From Apostichopus japonicus (lineage: Eukaryota > Echinodermata > Holothuroidea > Aspidochirotida > Stichopodidae), in contig NC_092568.1 in assembly GCF_037975245.1 (NCBI RefSeq), positions 29,107,501 through 29,171,500 on the forward strand: a stretch of 64,000 nt of DNA, read 5' to 3'. Position 1 is the stretch's first letter, and every line of letters begins with the position of its first letter. Of the stretch, positions 50,131 through 62,760 are shown piece by piece. Both the position numbers and the translations under genes were made by a program. Under the pieces are notes generated by a model. That model was given only the letters and a program-made list of their open reading frames with translations, was not told the origin of the DNA and searched no databases.

Positions 50131-51000
50131 GAGGAATGTTACATTTATTGGCTACTTTATGGTATGCATAAGCACAACAAGGGTCATGCATTACACAGTT
50201 AGATTTGGAGGTCATGACCGCATGTAAGCTACACTTAATCTGCTCTTCAGAAAGGTGCAGTAAATTGGCTCCAAGATAATTTCATGATCAAAGTATTATA
50301 CCACGATGAACACCAAGAAAAAATTTCAGGAAAAACATGCAGGTTACCTCTGAATTGTGTGACTGAGGCTGAGAAACAGAAAGAAGCACTCTCTGGAGAT
50401 TTGTTACCATGCAAGTCGGTCCATGGAGATATTGTCTAGCACCTCAATTAAACCTGCACCAATGGTCTACATACTATGGGCACAACCAACAAGTTTTTAA
50501 AGCAGGCTTTTTTCAAACTTTGGAAAGTTTATCAACAGTTTTTCGGTGCTAGACAGAGATTGAATAAGTTGATCATTTTCTTATTCATCAAGTCCATTGT
50601 GCAAGCTAGCTTTCGAGCATTCTGGGCTTTGATTCTGATGGGTATGGCCCCAGTTGGTCGTGATTTCAGTTAGTCCACTTGGAAAATGGGCTGAAAAGTT
50701 TTCAGTCTACCGCTGCCCATTTTTGTTTCATGTATGACATCAGGGTCATTTCTGTAATTATAGATTTTGTTGAACATTGTCTGAGAGAACTAGATATCTC
50801 TGTGGAGCCGTCTGAGACAATCATAACACTCCATAAGATCTGCCATCGAGCATCTTGTCGTAAATCCAATGCATGCAGTTTTAGCAAGTCCAAAGGATGT
50901 TCCGATTCCAAGGCCAACTAGCAAACACTCTTTGGAGCCAGCTCTTTAACAATGTTGCTCAATGCCATATAGTAAACGTCATGAAAAAAGAAAGCGCTGA
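50131..51000. other. Non-coding 5' flank
   Basis: Short open frames on both strands at 50476-50921 overlap each other and show no domain. Confidence 0.45.
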
Positions 51001-51280
51001 GACGCTGATGAAGAAACTTACGACAGAGACGTAGTCTTTACTGCTCCTTTAAATCTAGCCAGGACTGTTCTGCTCACAGGTTCTTTTCCGCTGAGTGATT
51101 CCCATGGTAACCACGGTACCTTTCGCGTTATTCTCGTGGCAAAAAATATTTTGACTCGCGTTCACCGTCACTAGTACGATAAATGCTAAACTTAAGGAGT
51201 CTTTATGACGTCATAAACCATGTCCATCTTCCTCTCCTTCTTCGCTTCCCTTTAAAACGAGTATAAGATGTCCATGGGTC
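51001..51280 (-). promoter_or_regulatory. Candidate FUT8 promoter / non-coding first exon
   Basis: This is a CpG-containing stretch in an otherwise CpG-poor flank (ACGACAGAGACG, TTTCGCG, CTCGCGTTCACCGTCA). A perfect cAMP-response-type site TGACGTCA lies at 51206-51213 within a longer palindrome ATGACGTCAT, and an RFX X-box-like CATGGTAACC lies at about 51110. On the minus strand GTAAGT at 51021-51016 is a good donor that would end an untranslated exon here and splice to the acceptor at 37446 (about 13.6 kb). All inferred; bidirectional or unrelated use is possible. Confidence 0.3.
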
Positions 51281-51936
51281 ATTCAAATGAAGCTCATTTA
51301 ATACACATGAAGCTCAAAATTACCAGCTGAGATGGACATTGGAGGATCTCTTGACCGAATCGGTTTAGAAGAGATCGTGTCTCCGCAGTTTTACATGTTC
51401 TTTCCACAGACCTTCAAACAAAGGCATGCATCACATGGCTAATTGTTACACTTGAGACTATTTGTGGAGATGAAGCCCACGTTCAACTGTTTTAAATTTA
51501 GACAACTTTCAACGACTACGAATCACGGGGAGACCTAGCTGTCCTCAAGTGGATAGCGCGGTGTGTTCTTACATCCACGATCCGTGAGGCACAGTTGACG
51601 TGCATGATACATCACAAACATGTTACACAACTTTATTTATGCACAAGCTGTTAAAATTGCTATCAGCAACAGGAAAAACAGAAAATATTTCAAAACACAG
51701 TTATTCTGAGATTTTCTTTTTGAAATGACAAAGGATAAAATATCCTTTCAAAGAAGGACTTCAATTGGACATTCAGCAAAAATACTACAAATCTGACAAA
51801 ATTTCAAGCTAAAATCTGTTTGGTCCTTCAAGGTTTAAAATCAGATACACAGTACACTGACAATTAATCCAAACTAACATAACTCACACACAAAAGATAC
51901 CAATTAATTGTAGCTTAATATCTTTTATGTCTTGCA
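51281..51936. other. Non-coding 5' flank
   Basis: Nothing supported beyond its location next to the CpG-containing stretch. Confidence 0.45.
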
Positions 51937-52356
51937 AAATTATTAGAAAAAAGTAGAGAAATAATATATGACTCATCATTGACAAATAAGGAGTATTGTT
52001 TTAGAAAATATAGTGGAATTTTAGGTTCCCCCTGGGACAATTACAATTGCCTCGAACTTCAAATCCGTAACTGAACCTAAACCTAAAGAAATCGATTAAA
52101 TCTTTCTAAATTAAGTCACACATCACCGGCCTCAACAAAGACTTGGGACCCATTAACAACTACCAGTTCTACAAACATATGTAATCCATATGTAATCAAT
52201 TCTTCCTATTCTTTGCTCCTTACTTTTCTTTACACTGCGAAGTATTGCTGAGGAAGGTCCCTGAGGGACCGAAAATTCCAATATATTTTCTAAAATTTGT
52301 CAATTTGTCAAATATGAGTCATATCTTATTTCTCTGCTCTTTTCTAATAATATTTT
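51937..52356 (+). mobile_element. Penelope-like element relic in inverted-repeat arrangement
   Basis: Arms at 51937-52038 and 52256-52356 are imperfect reverse complements (TTAGAAAATATAGTGGAATT left; AATTCCAATATATTTTCTAA right; TATATGACTCATCATTGACA left; TGTCAAATATGAGTCATATC right). Between them, 52113-52184 reads KSHITGLNKDLGPINNYQFY-KHM-stop. LN(K/R)DxGPxxNxY resembles the C-terminal end of Penelope-like proteins. Penelope elements often carry inverted or direct terminal copies. An in-frame stop just upstream shows it is a relic. Confidence 0.6.
52243..52283 (+). ncRNA. Hammerhead-ribozyme-like motif in the Penelope tail
   Basis: TATTG (stem I), CTGAGGA (core CUGANGA intact), one extra A, GGTCCC-TGA-GGGACC (stem II, six pairs), GAAA, A, TTC, CAATA (stem I partner). 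In the GAAAC-GUC form the C pairs with G; here A and T replace both, a compensatory change. The extra A before stem II is shared with the copies at 1798 and 34420, so either the family tolerates it or the motif is not catalytic. Confidence 0.45.
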
Positions 52357-52382
52357 CTTTTGGAGTATACCTGGATTTTCTT

Positions 52383-52528
<146 letters not shown>

Positions 52529-52779
52529 TCGGCTAAATTCGACGGTTGGACGAATTCCCCATTGATTTGCACACTAAAATAAAACATTAATTCCTCATAT
52601 ACTCCCTAACCTCTGACCCTAAAACTAACCAAACCCTAGTTTTAGACAGTGGAGAACAAGAGAAATTATGCCTAGAAATGGTTGTAAAAACGTTAAGGCG
52701 AAATAACTTTTTTGCCTTAGCGTCAAATTTTCACTCTCCTATTGTGCAATTTCGCCCTAGCGCCGAATTTAGTGAAATA

Positions 52780-52865
52780 TATATATATATATGGTTCGAA
52801 TCCCGGTGGAGGCTGAAATTTTTTCACTGTTCTTGATTTTCCAACTCATTACGATTTCATATATA
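52780..52865 (+). mobile_element. tRNA-like SINE 3' fragment next to TA tract
   Basis: GGTTCGAATCCCGGTGGAGG is a tRNA T-arm and acceptor-like sequence, followed by CTGAAATTTTTTCACTGTTC. The expected 5' half is replaced by a short TA repeat, so it is truncated. Confidence 0.55.
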
Positions 52866-55800
52866 TCACATATCTGCCTGAGAGCATACAGTATAGTATA
52901 TGTAAAGATGACTAATTTTGGTTATATTTAAGACTTTAATAGTTTCCTCTTTCAAACATTGTACTTCTAACCTAACTTCAATTGGGAAAATTATATATCT
53001 CGGAAGATGAAAGAATATTTTGAACTGTTATTTACCAGTCATGAGTGACTAATAAAATATCCCAAGATAGCTCCTTCAGATTAATCTTCTAGTAACAGGG
53101 AATTTTGATTAATACCATTTTGTATGCCATTATAGCTCAATCAGCAGAATAAAGTGCATGGGGCTATGTTTGACTTAGGCAAACAAGATTGAATAGTGAG
53201 ATGCCAATTAAGGCTTGTGTGAAAGTCTCTCAGACACCAAATTCACATGCATGCTTTTAGACATAAAATTTGGAATGCCTGATAGTACAATTTGTGGCGT
53301 AATCACAGGGATGTGGTGTGTGTGGGGTGGGGGTGGAGGGGGAGTAACTTCTGATTGATGGATATAAAACTTTACAAATGTTTTTTTTTTTTTTCAGAAT
53401 TTGCTGTGCAATACTGTAGCTTCATCAAGATAAAAGTTTTTTTTTCCAAGTAGTTTAATATTCAAAGTTTCACTTATAGTAAGAGCTGTTGTAGCATTTC
53501 CTTCAGGTATATTATGATGCAAGCTAGTCAGTCCACATAGACCCTACTGTACCTTTGAAAACTAATTATTATGTTATGTATATATGATATAACACTTGCC
53601 TCTCCTACAATCCTCATAGTGCTATGTAAATAAGTCAAAGGATGGTCATACTAAGTGTGCCTAAAACTGCTACTCTGTACTAAATATAACTATAGCCTGA
53701 TTCTATAAACTGCTATGCAGCTATCATACCTATACTTCTAACAGTAAGGCAATATATACAGTACTGCAGTAATGACAACACATGATGCATGCCTCTTCAC
53801 AAACTGCTACTATAATGACATACATGATGTATAGTAATTGACTTCAACATGAACAGCTACCATTTAACGCCCTAATCTACTATTGCAGGTACTGTAGTAC
53901 TGTACATCCTTAACTACATAATTATCTGTTACGACATGGTAGAACCACAATATCCTGAATTGTCCTCCCTCATAAACATTTTTTTCTTTTAGTGTAGGAC
54001 AAAAATCTGGGTCAGACTGAAGGCACTGCTCTATTTTAATACATCAATAGACCATAACATAGAAAAGTGCTTCCAATGATGTGCTTTCTTGAGTTGCCTT
54101 CAAGCACATATAACAGCCAATTGCAATAACAAATGGCTGTATATATTTACTCTTCATTTTGTGGACACCTTTCAAGACTTGATTCTGAAATTCTGTCAGA
54201 ATATTATAAAGAGTCTATATGTATGGTAGTAATAGTATAATTGTTATAGCTCTGATAGAGCAAGAACACAACTTACAAAACTGAATGCAGATATATCGGC
54301 AGTTTAATTGGCCAAGTGCTGAAAACTAGTGATGCAATTACACGTAAGTATTTTGAAGTGCATTGAAGAGGTACAATTATACAAGCAATTTATCACAATG
54401 TTTAATTCACTTTAGAGTTGGACAAGGCCCAATGTTGAGATGTCGGTATGCATGCAAGGATATGTTCGGTATGACTTACAGGCAAGACTCAACATAAAGA
54501 ATCAAGTAAGCCACTCCAATCAGTAGGGGGGGGGGGGAATAGAGTGGCACTCAGACCAAAAGACTGAATTTTCAGACCCTGTCATTTGTACATCGCTATT
54601 TAAAGGTTTACTTTACTGTATATTGAACAGTCTGTGATTTGAAGAAGAAAAAAACATTATAAGAACTTAAATTAAGAAGCTTGTGAAATGAAGCACATTA
54701 ATCCAAATCCCAGATTTCAGCTGATATGGAGATAAAATACTGCAGTTTGGTTTTTTAGTTTTTCTGGATGAATGCATTACGCAATAGTCTGTGAGGTCGT
54801 ACATGGATTACATCAACAAAGTGCTGCTTTTCTCTTCATTTCAAATTAAAAATGATTTACATAACCTTGGAAAATTACTTAGCTGTTTCAGGATGTTATT
54901 TTACATCGATATTGTGCAATTTGCTGACATCTACATAAAAATTTAAACCATCCAATCAAATGTTACACCCAAATCCAGTTTACAAAGGTTATGTACTGCA
55001 TATGTACGGTATTTATGGTAATTTAACAAATGTCACAGAATTATTACATGAGAAATTTTGCTTCTGCTAGGCAGTAGCGTAGTAGCTTATAAGACAAGAT
55101 TCAGGTTTTTGACGTACGTGCAATTAACATGTCAGTTGAATGCATTTTGCCAGATATCTAATATATTACAGATAATATGGTCTTATTCTTTAAAATGTCT
55201 TGTAAGTTAACTGACAAGATGGTGCTCCCATTTTGCCAGCAGGCACACAACTTACAGTAAATGACATTCATTCTTGCAATCATTTTCTGCAGTTTCTGTC
55301 ATAGCGATTCATGAACAAAATAATGTTCTTGCATAGCAAATTCGATGTTGTGTATAATATACACACATCAGGATGATGCTTAAAGCCAAAGAATATAATT
55401 ATGTATCCTGTTTGAAAGCCGGGAAGAGGTGGATTGGGGGGGGGGGTGTGGGAGTAGACTACGAAGAATACTGTTGAATGTATAGGGAAAAGACCACTCC
55501 TTGAGAACAGACTTCAGCATATGCAAACTTTCGTTAGTGCAACTTTGCTTGAAAAAGAGATAACTCTTCTTTTTAGACCAAACAGTTTACAAGGGGATTA
55601 AAGGGATCAAGGAATGTACAGTACTTGTATGCTGAGGAATGTCAAGGATATTCATTAGGGATATATTTCAGAGCTGAACTAGGAAAACTAGACCGTTTGT
55701 AGTATTGTATATGATGAGATTATGGGATGTTTTTGTACACAACACAATACAGATTTAAATTTATTATACTGTGCATCAGACTTTTATAATAGAGAAATTG

Positions 55801-56099
55801 TAACAAAAGAGAATGGTCTGTTCTGCATAACATAATGATGTCAACAATTAAAAGAAATTAAATAAACATTAAATAATGGATAAAAATGAAAATTGACTCC
55901 ACAACCACACAACCCCGTCCCCCCGAGAAAAAAAATGGTCTGTCAAATGCATTGATTTGGATATTATTGAGTGATCACTTAATTGTCTCCACTCTTTGCA
56001 TTATTTTAATGTCTACATTCTGCATTTTCAGATCCACAAAATCTAACTAAAAAACTGGGTGAACCTTACCTCAAGAAGCATGACAACTTAATCAAACTT
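52866..56099. other. Non-coding 5' flank
   Basis: AT-rich with G runs (54526-54537, 55436-55446); no gene or named repeat supported. Confidence 0.5.
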
Positions 56100-56150
56100 G
56101 TCTGATGGTAGAGTCGAGACAGGTAAGGGAGAACCACAGTAAATTGTTAA
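56100..56150 (+). repeat. Upstream repeat family, partial copy
   Basis: GAGTCGAGACAGGTAAGGGA then GAACCACAGTAAATTG: the 3' half of the family motif. Confidence 0.6.
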
Positions 56151-59084
56151 TGTCTGGTGCAAAAACAAGCGTACAGTAGAGCTGTTAGTTTGACAGAGAT
56201 ACTATATTAATAAACTCTACATCATGCAAACTGCACACTACTGGATGCCAGGGAGGCATCAGCTCTATGTTCTCCAAGGAGGTAGCAACTAATGTCAAAT
56301 ATCCATTCAAGCACAATAGGAGGTGTAGCTACACTGTCTATTTAAACAAAAACAAGGACATTATTATACAAGATATCATAGATCAGAACAGTATGGAGTA
56401 TGTATCCTTCCTTAACTTTGTAAGCTTTGGAAAGTCAAAAAGATCCAAAAAGGTGAACCAAGATATATCTGACTTCCTTTTTCTGACAGCATTATTAGAA
56501 GAGTTACCTAAAGAAAGCATAGATAGAGCCCCTGGTTAGGACCAAAGGAAGTAGGTCAGAGTTCACGTCAGAGGGTCTCCCCCCTGCTAAAAGTTGTAAT
56601 CCAGTTGGGGGTCAGCTGTACTATAGGTATAGTGAAGACTATACACTGAGAGGAATCAGATAAGTAGGACTACCAAATCCTACAGTACTTTCGAGATCAA
56701 CTGCAGAATCATTGAGTATGGATTCACAGAAGGTTAAACTTTGTAACCATTTAGCCTTTAGTGCCATTTGCTAGAACTCAATTGACTGTGCACAACAAGT
56801 AATGCTGATTTATACATTTACACACTGGGGCCCAACTTCCACTTTCTAATACTCAATTCTGAGTACTGGCTTAAAGGGAGTAAAGACTCACGCACAAAGA
56901 AAGGTCTCATGCCGGTAGTCTGACCTAGCTTCGAATGAGGTGTAACAGAAGTGTTAGACACATCCATCGATCCCAGAAAATACACACACAGCTTGCTACC
57001 GTCGGTGATTAGACACTAGTGTACAGTCAATACATGCAGCTACGGTCAATACCCACAACACAGTTTACATAGCAGCGCTGGACATCTCAGGTCAAGATAA
57101 AGATAACAAGGTATCACGTTTCATTACTGTCTGCATTTTGTAGCGACAAGAAGAAAACCTCACTGGCTAGCAACGGAAAGGTAACTTTCTTTCAGAGGGC
57201 GACACACAGTTTGGGGCGAGTCTTCAATGCCTTTAAGCTTTCTTACTCCTGTACAGGGTAATACCAATCAAGTCTATCATTTTTCACCAGATTCTCAATA
57301 ATTGTAACATTCTCATGAAAATAACCCATATATTCCTAATGAAAAGGTCAACATTGGATCACTTTACAGAGACACAATTTCTCAATGCAAATGAATGCAC
57401 AGAAATGTACTGTTCAGTATGTGAGACTAATTGATATACAGTATACATGCAGAGAATAAATATATTGGGCATCGAACTGGATTTACTTCAGTGGTGCAGT
57501 TTGAATATATAAACATAAATATTCATGACATGTTGGCATTCATTCAGATTCATTACTGTTTCACTTTAACACCTTTGAAGGAGGCTGTGTTGGAGTGAAA
57601 GTGCATTTACAGTAACTTCAAGGACAATTTACATCTTGTGGAGACGAACCCCTGATTTCCTATAATGACGTTTAGGTTTAAAAAAATGTGATGGTTTCAT
57701 ATACAAGATCAAATTACTTTCTTGCAACTTTCAACTCTTAGCAAATCCTAACTTAATACCTGTAGCAGGTATAGTACTTTAGTCATTACAATAATGTCAT
57801 AACAAATGTATGAAACAGAGCTACAAGCTGATTGCCAATAAACCACCTTTCCTCTTTCTGTAACTGCTTTAGAAATAACTGGTTTACATTTGTTTGGACA
57901 GCTTTAAAGCACTTTGGTGACAGTTGCTGTACTCATGCCTTAGACTTCCCTACATAGCCAAGATGGGTACCACTACCAATGTATTTTAAAGACAGTCTGT
58001 AACTTACCAAAACCTCACAAAACGACAACAAAAAATGAATGAATAAATCCCAGAGGATGAAAAAAAATTCTGCTTGGTTTGGTTTTCATTATGAGCAATG
58101 GGGATGGGGGAAATTTAATTTAAAAAGGTTACCAATTGCAGAATGGTCGATTCATCGCATCGTTATCTTCAACCTCGCCAACAAAATACTATTTCAATAA
58201 ATATTCTGTAAAGAGCACATTAATGGCAGGACTCATTCCAATTGATTTTGTGCTGTTATTTCACTGTGCAGATCTGAACTGTGCACACACTGTCAAAAGC
58301 AGATGTACAACATAGGCTGAACCAAGCAGGACTTAGTTTGGTACTATGATTATTAATTAATTTTTTAGGTTAATAATCAGCTATTTGCATGTCTGTGGGC
58401 GAGATGAAATTACATCATAATGTTCCTATGGCACACTTTGGAATTTTTAGTTAATCGTTGATATTTTGACGGAGAACCTGAGAGGAAGTGAAACAACGTT
58501 TAAAAGTTTCAGATCCAAATACTGAAACACAACCACCTGCTTTAAGTTTTGAAGATGTTTTTCCCCCCTTTTCCCTTCAAAGTAATTAAGTACTGCAGCA
58601 TGATTTAATACGGACCAAAACAACATGTAATGGTCTGAGTAAATCATTTCGAGAAGGGCCGTAAAAATGCCAAAGAGAGAATGTCTTTAATAGTGAGATA
58701 CAGTATATATACTATGTAGCGCTGTGTGGAAACTGATTTATGGTACAGTTATGATCATGCAGCATCGCTATTGGTCCCATTCAAGAACCCAAAACTGATG
58801 TAAACATCAGCAAAACATGTAAGGACAGCAACTTAGGGTATAATAAATACTGAATATTTATATCTGTAATCATAATTTAAGGGCCCTCCTGAAGGAGAGA
58901 AATACAGTACATGTTCAAAAATCACATGACAATTTCAAGGTAAATTAATTGCAGAATTTGTTGTAGATACGGTAGGGTGAAACAGACATCGTCTAGAGAT
59001 CAAAAACTTCCACAAAGAATGAAAACACGAGAGGATTCCGATAGATGAAATCTCATACTTAAAATACTACGTAGGTTTCTGTAC
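56151..59084. other. Non-coding 5' flank
   Basis: The 90-codon plus-strand frame at 56267-56539 has a real ATG and a lysine-rich, protein-like stretch but no domain I know. Otherwise nothing seen. Confidence 0.4.
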
Positions 59085-59165
59085 ACGGTAGATTAAGAAA
59101 GAAGAACAGGGTCATTGGGGGCGCAGTGCAAGAAACAGGTAAAAGAGGAATGAAATAATTCTTCA
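59085..59165 (+). repeat. Upstream repeat family, copy
   Basis: GGTAGATTAAGAAAGAAGAA, GTCATTGGGGGCGCAGTGCA, AGAAACAGGTAAAAGAGGAA, TGAAATAA. The middle of the family is deleted, joining GGCGCAGTGC directly to ACAGGTAA. Confidence 0.7.
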
Positions 59166-59183
59166 GCATTCTAAAATCGCTAT

Positions 59184-59279
59184 AAGTTTTCAAAAGTATA
59201 ATTCTAGGGCTCTGGAGCCTTCCATTACTTCAAGTTTTCAAAAGTATAATTCTAGGGCTCTGGAGCCTTCCATTACTTC
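59184..59279. repeat. 48 bp tandem duplication
   Basis: 59184-59231 and 59232-59279 are identical by eye (AAGTTTTCAAAAGTATAATT ... CCATTACTTC). Confidence 0.96.
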
Positions 59280-60213
<934 letters not shown>

Positions 60214-60324
60214 TTATGTTTTAAGCCTTTGATGCAATATTTCTGTTTGCCAATTACAAAAAGGCTTGAAGCAAATTTTCACAAGTAAGGTAGCGCAGAT
60301 TATGTACAGAGATTATTAAAATCC

Positions 60325-60375
60325 ATTTTGAGTGGGCATGGATAAGGGAGAAACACAGTAATGGAACAATACTTA
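60325..60375 (+). repeat. Upstream repeat family, weak partial copy
   Basis: GAGTGGGCATGGATAAGGGA then GAAACACAGTAATGG resembles the AGGTAAGGGAG / ACAGTAA end. Confidence 0.4.
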
Positions 60376-60819
60376 TTTTGTACATGATTGAAAAACAAGG
60401 AACAAGAAAAAGAACAAGAACACAAAATATAAAAGTAGACCTTTTCTCTGATACCATCTGGTTATGAAAATTAAATTCAACATATTGTGAGAAAGTTTCA
60501 TGACTACAGCACCTTGCTTTTTGTCTAAAATAAACTTGATGACTGATGTACACTATATACAGTGTCGTTCACTGTGGCAGATTACCTTATTGTTTAATAC
60601 TAAATGTTAAACTGGTCTTATCAGTTAGTAAAGCCTTTTTGTTTATTTTATTTTGTAGAATGATCGATCACTTTCATCTTAAAAGTTAAATTTTTTTTGC
60701 TGGTATAGTTTTGTTGCATCTGGTGTCCATCACAAGAACGAGTAAATTTAGCTTAACTTACTTTTTGTTTCTATCTGATTGTAAATGATACTTTAACAAA
60801 TAAACCAGAAAGCCTGGTG

Positions 60820-61060
60820 GATTTGTGATTCCTTGCCTTATAAGTTGTTCAAAGTTATGCTTCACTATCTGACTAATATTGAGCAACTGAGTTACACTTG
60901 TCAAAGAGTATTATGTGAGAACAACAAGAGACAATTTCAGCTCTTATTTGTGGGCATCGACCAATTAATTCACTGGTATTGTCATCCTACAGTTTGTGAA
61001 ATATAGTGCTTGGATGTTCTATGTATGAGCAAATGGACATTTTCTTTTTACCAAATTTGA
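60820..61060 (+). repeat. Interspersed repeat, related to 29470-29660
   Basis: GTGATTCCTTGCC, CTGACTAATATTGAGCAACT, GAGTTACACTTGTC, GTGAGAAC and TGTGGGCATCGACCA appear in the same order and spacing as in the intron 2 copy. Confidence 0.65.
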
Positions 61061-62589
61061 GCTAGCGAATCAGCGCTGACTATGGCACAAATTGGTTAGG
61101 TGTAAGTGGTACTTTAAAACCCTAAGTTTGCAAGCAACTCTACCTTTCACCAAGATACCCCAAGCTGCCAAACATACATTTGCAGTAGTGACAAGCCAGA
61201 AGGTTATAGAAATTACTTATATTAATTGCTAAACAGTTAAGAAGAGTTTATCTTTCAATTTGCCTGAGACCCCTCAGGAGCCTAACCATTTTCATTGTGC
61301 TTACCTTTAGTGTATTAGTTGTGAAGGTATACATACTGTATATTAGGTCTGTGATGGTAATGCACACACAGAATAGCAGTAATTTTGTATCTATTATTGT
61401 GATCTCCTGTGATGGCTGAATGCACAGAGAATGAATTAATTATTTTAGCATTATTTATCTGTGAGGGCTATAGTGAACTTATAAGACCTCTGTGCAATTA
61501 TTATTATTGTGATCAATGTAAATTATTTGTCATTTGAACCGTTGTTAGTATATTAATAGGGTTGATTGTGGCCCTTATAACGCCCTCAACCAGGACAAGC
61601 TTATCTGTGTGTTGATAGATGCCGGGACCCCTACTCATGGTCCTACGACTGAAGGGAGCAGAATAAATGTACCCCCCGTCCTTAGATGTTACTCCCAGAC
61701 TGATAATCATGTGTATAAAATAAAATTTCAAATTATCAAACATAAACAAAAATTAATACATAAACCAAATAAACTTCATTAATTGACTGTCTAACACTCG
61801 GTATACAGCCCCAATCCTGTTCATTCTCTAAAATGACAATGCACAAGTCAATTTCTCCATTTTCGCCATATTTATACTCATATTATTCCCAACACTTTCA
61901 GAGAGTGCAACGGTTAGGAAGTGTTAGAAGGATAGAGTCGTTGCATTGATTTATGCTTATGAAATTCTTCTAGGTAGTCCCTTCTGAGATCTACATCTGG
62001 AATATTTAAAAAGTGTTATACCGATCCAGCACCATTAATTTCATGTACTGTACGTCCACAGGGAAATCTATGTTTTAGCATTGGTACTGGAACTGCTCAC
62101 TTAGCAGGTCACGTGTACAAATATTGCAGGAAACTTAGTATGTGGCATTGTGTGGGTATTTCCTGTTCTTGGTATCCTGGAATATCAGAGACAAATTATT
62201 TTGGAAATTAATAAAGCAGTCATATGGAAAATTCATTACAGCTGCATATAATTTACTTGGACACGACGACACAAATATATTGCAATTCTCGGCTTGCTGA
62301 AATTTTACCTTTGGTTTTGCTCTCAATGTGCAGATTGAAACTGTGGTACTAGCATGAGGAGTGTCATTGACTAGTATTGACCGGAATTGAACAGTCTTAC
62401 AGGGTTTACAGTTTTCGTGAGAATATCCAGAAAACTGATGAAACAAAAGGATACTTAGCAGAAACTTGATGAATCCTATTGCAAACTCTGTTAAGAACCT
62501 CCGTCGGTTGCAAGCAGCAGAATTCGAGCAAGAAAACATCAGTTTGTCGTCAGTGAAAACAGAGTCCGAAAAACACACATTTCCCTTTG
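61061..62589. other. Non-coding 5' flank
   Basis: No gene supported; a CACGTG E-box occurs near 62110 by itself. Confidence 0.45.
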
Positions 62590-62760
62590 GAATGGTAAAT
62601 TCGGAAGGAAGAGAGAGTGCGCGGTGACCTGTGGGAGAGGTCACCGGGGGCGCAGTGCTAAAATTTATACCAGTGGCGTATAGGTAGACTGGGAAAGGTG
62701 CGTTAGTGTTGTAGGAGACAGGTAAGGGAGGTGTGAAGTAAATAACCAGTTCACTAGCTG
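62590..62760 (+). repeat. Upstream repeat family, fullest copy
   Basis: AATGGTAAATTCGGAAGGAA, GAGAGTGCGCGGTGACC, GGTCACCGGGGGCGCAGTGC, TAAAATTTATACCAGTGGCG, TATAGGTAG, GTTAGTGTTGTAGGAGACAG, GTAAGGGAGG, TGAAGTAAATAACC. GGTGACC and GGTCACC form a short inverted repeat around TGTGGGAGA, seen only in this copy. Confidence 0.8.

Noticed and set aside
50476-50921. Overlapping plus and minus open frames
   Set aside because: Neither has a domain, splice partners or convincing composition.
56267-56539. 90-codon plus-strand frame with ATG
   Set aside because: Protein-like in part but no recognisable motif or neighbouring exon; below the standard for a gene call.
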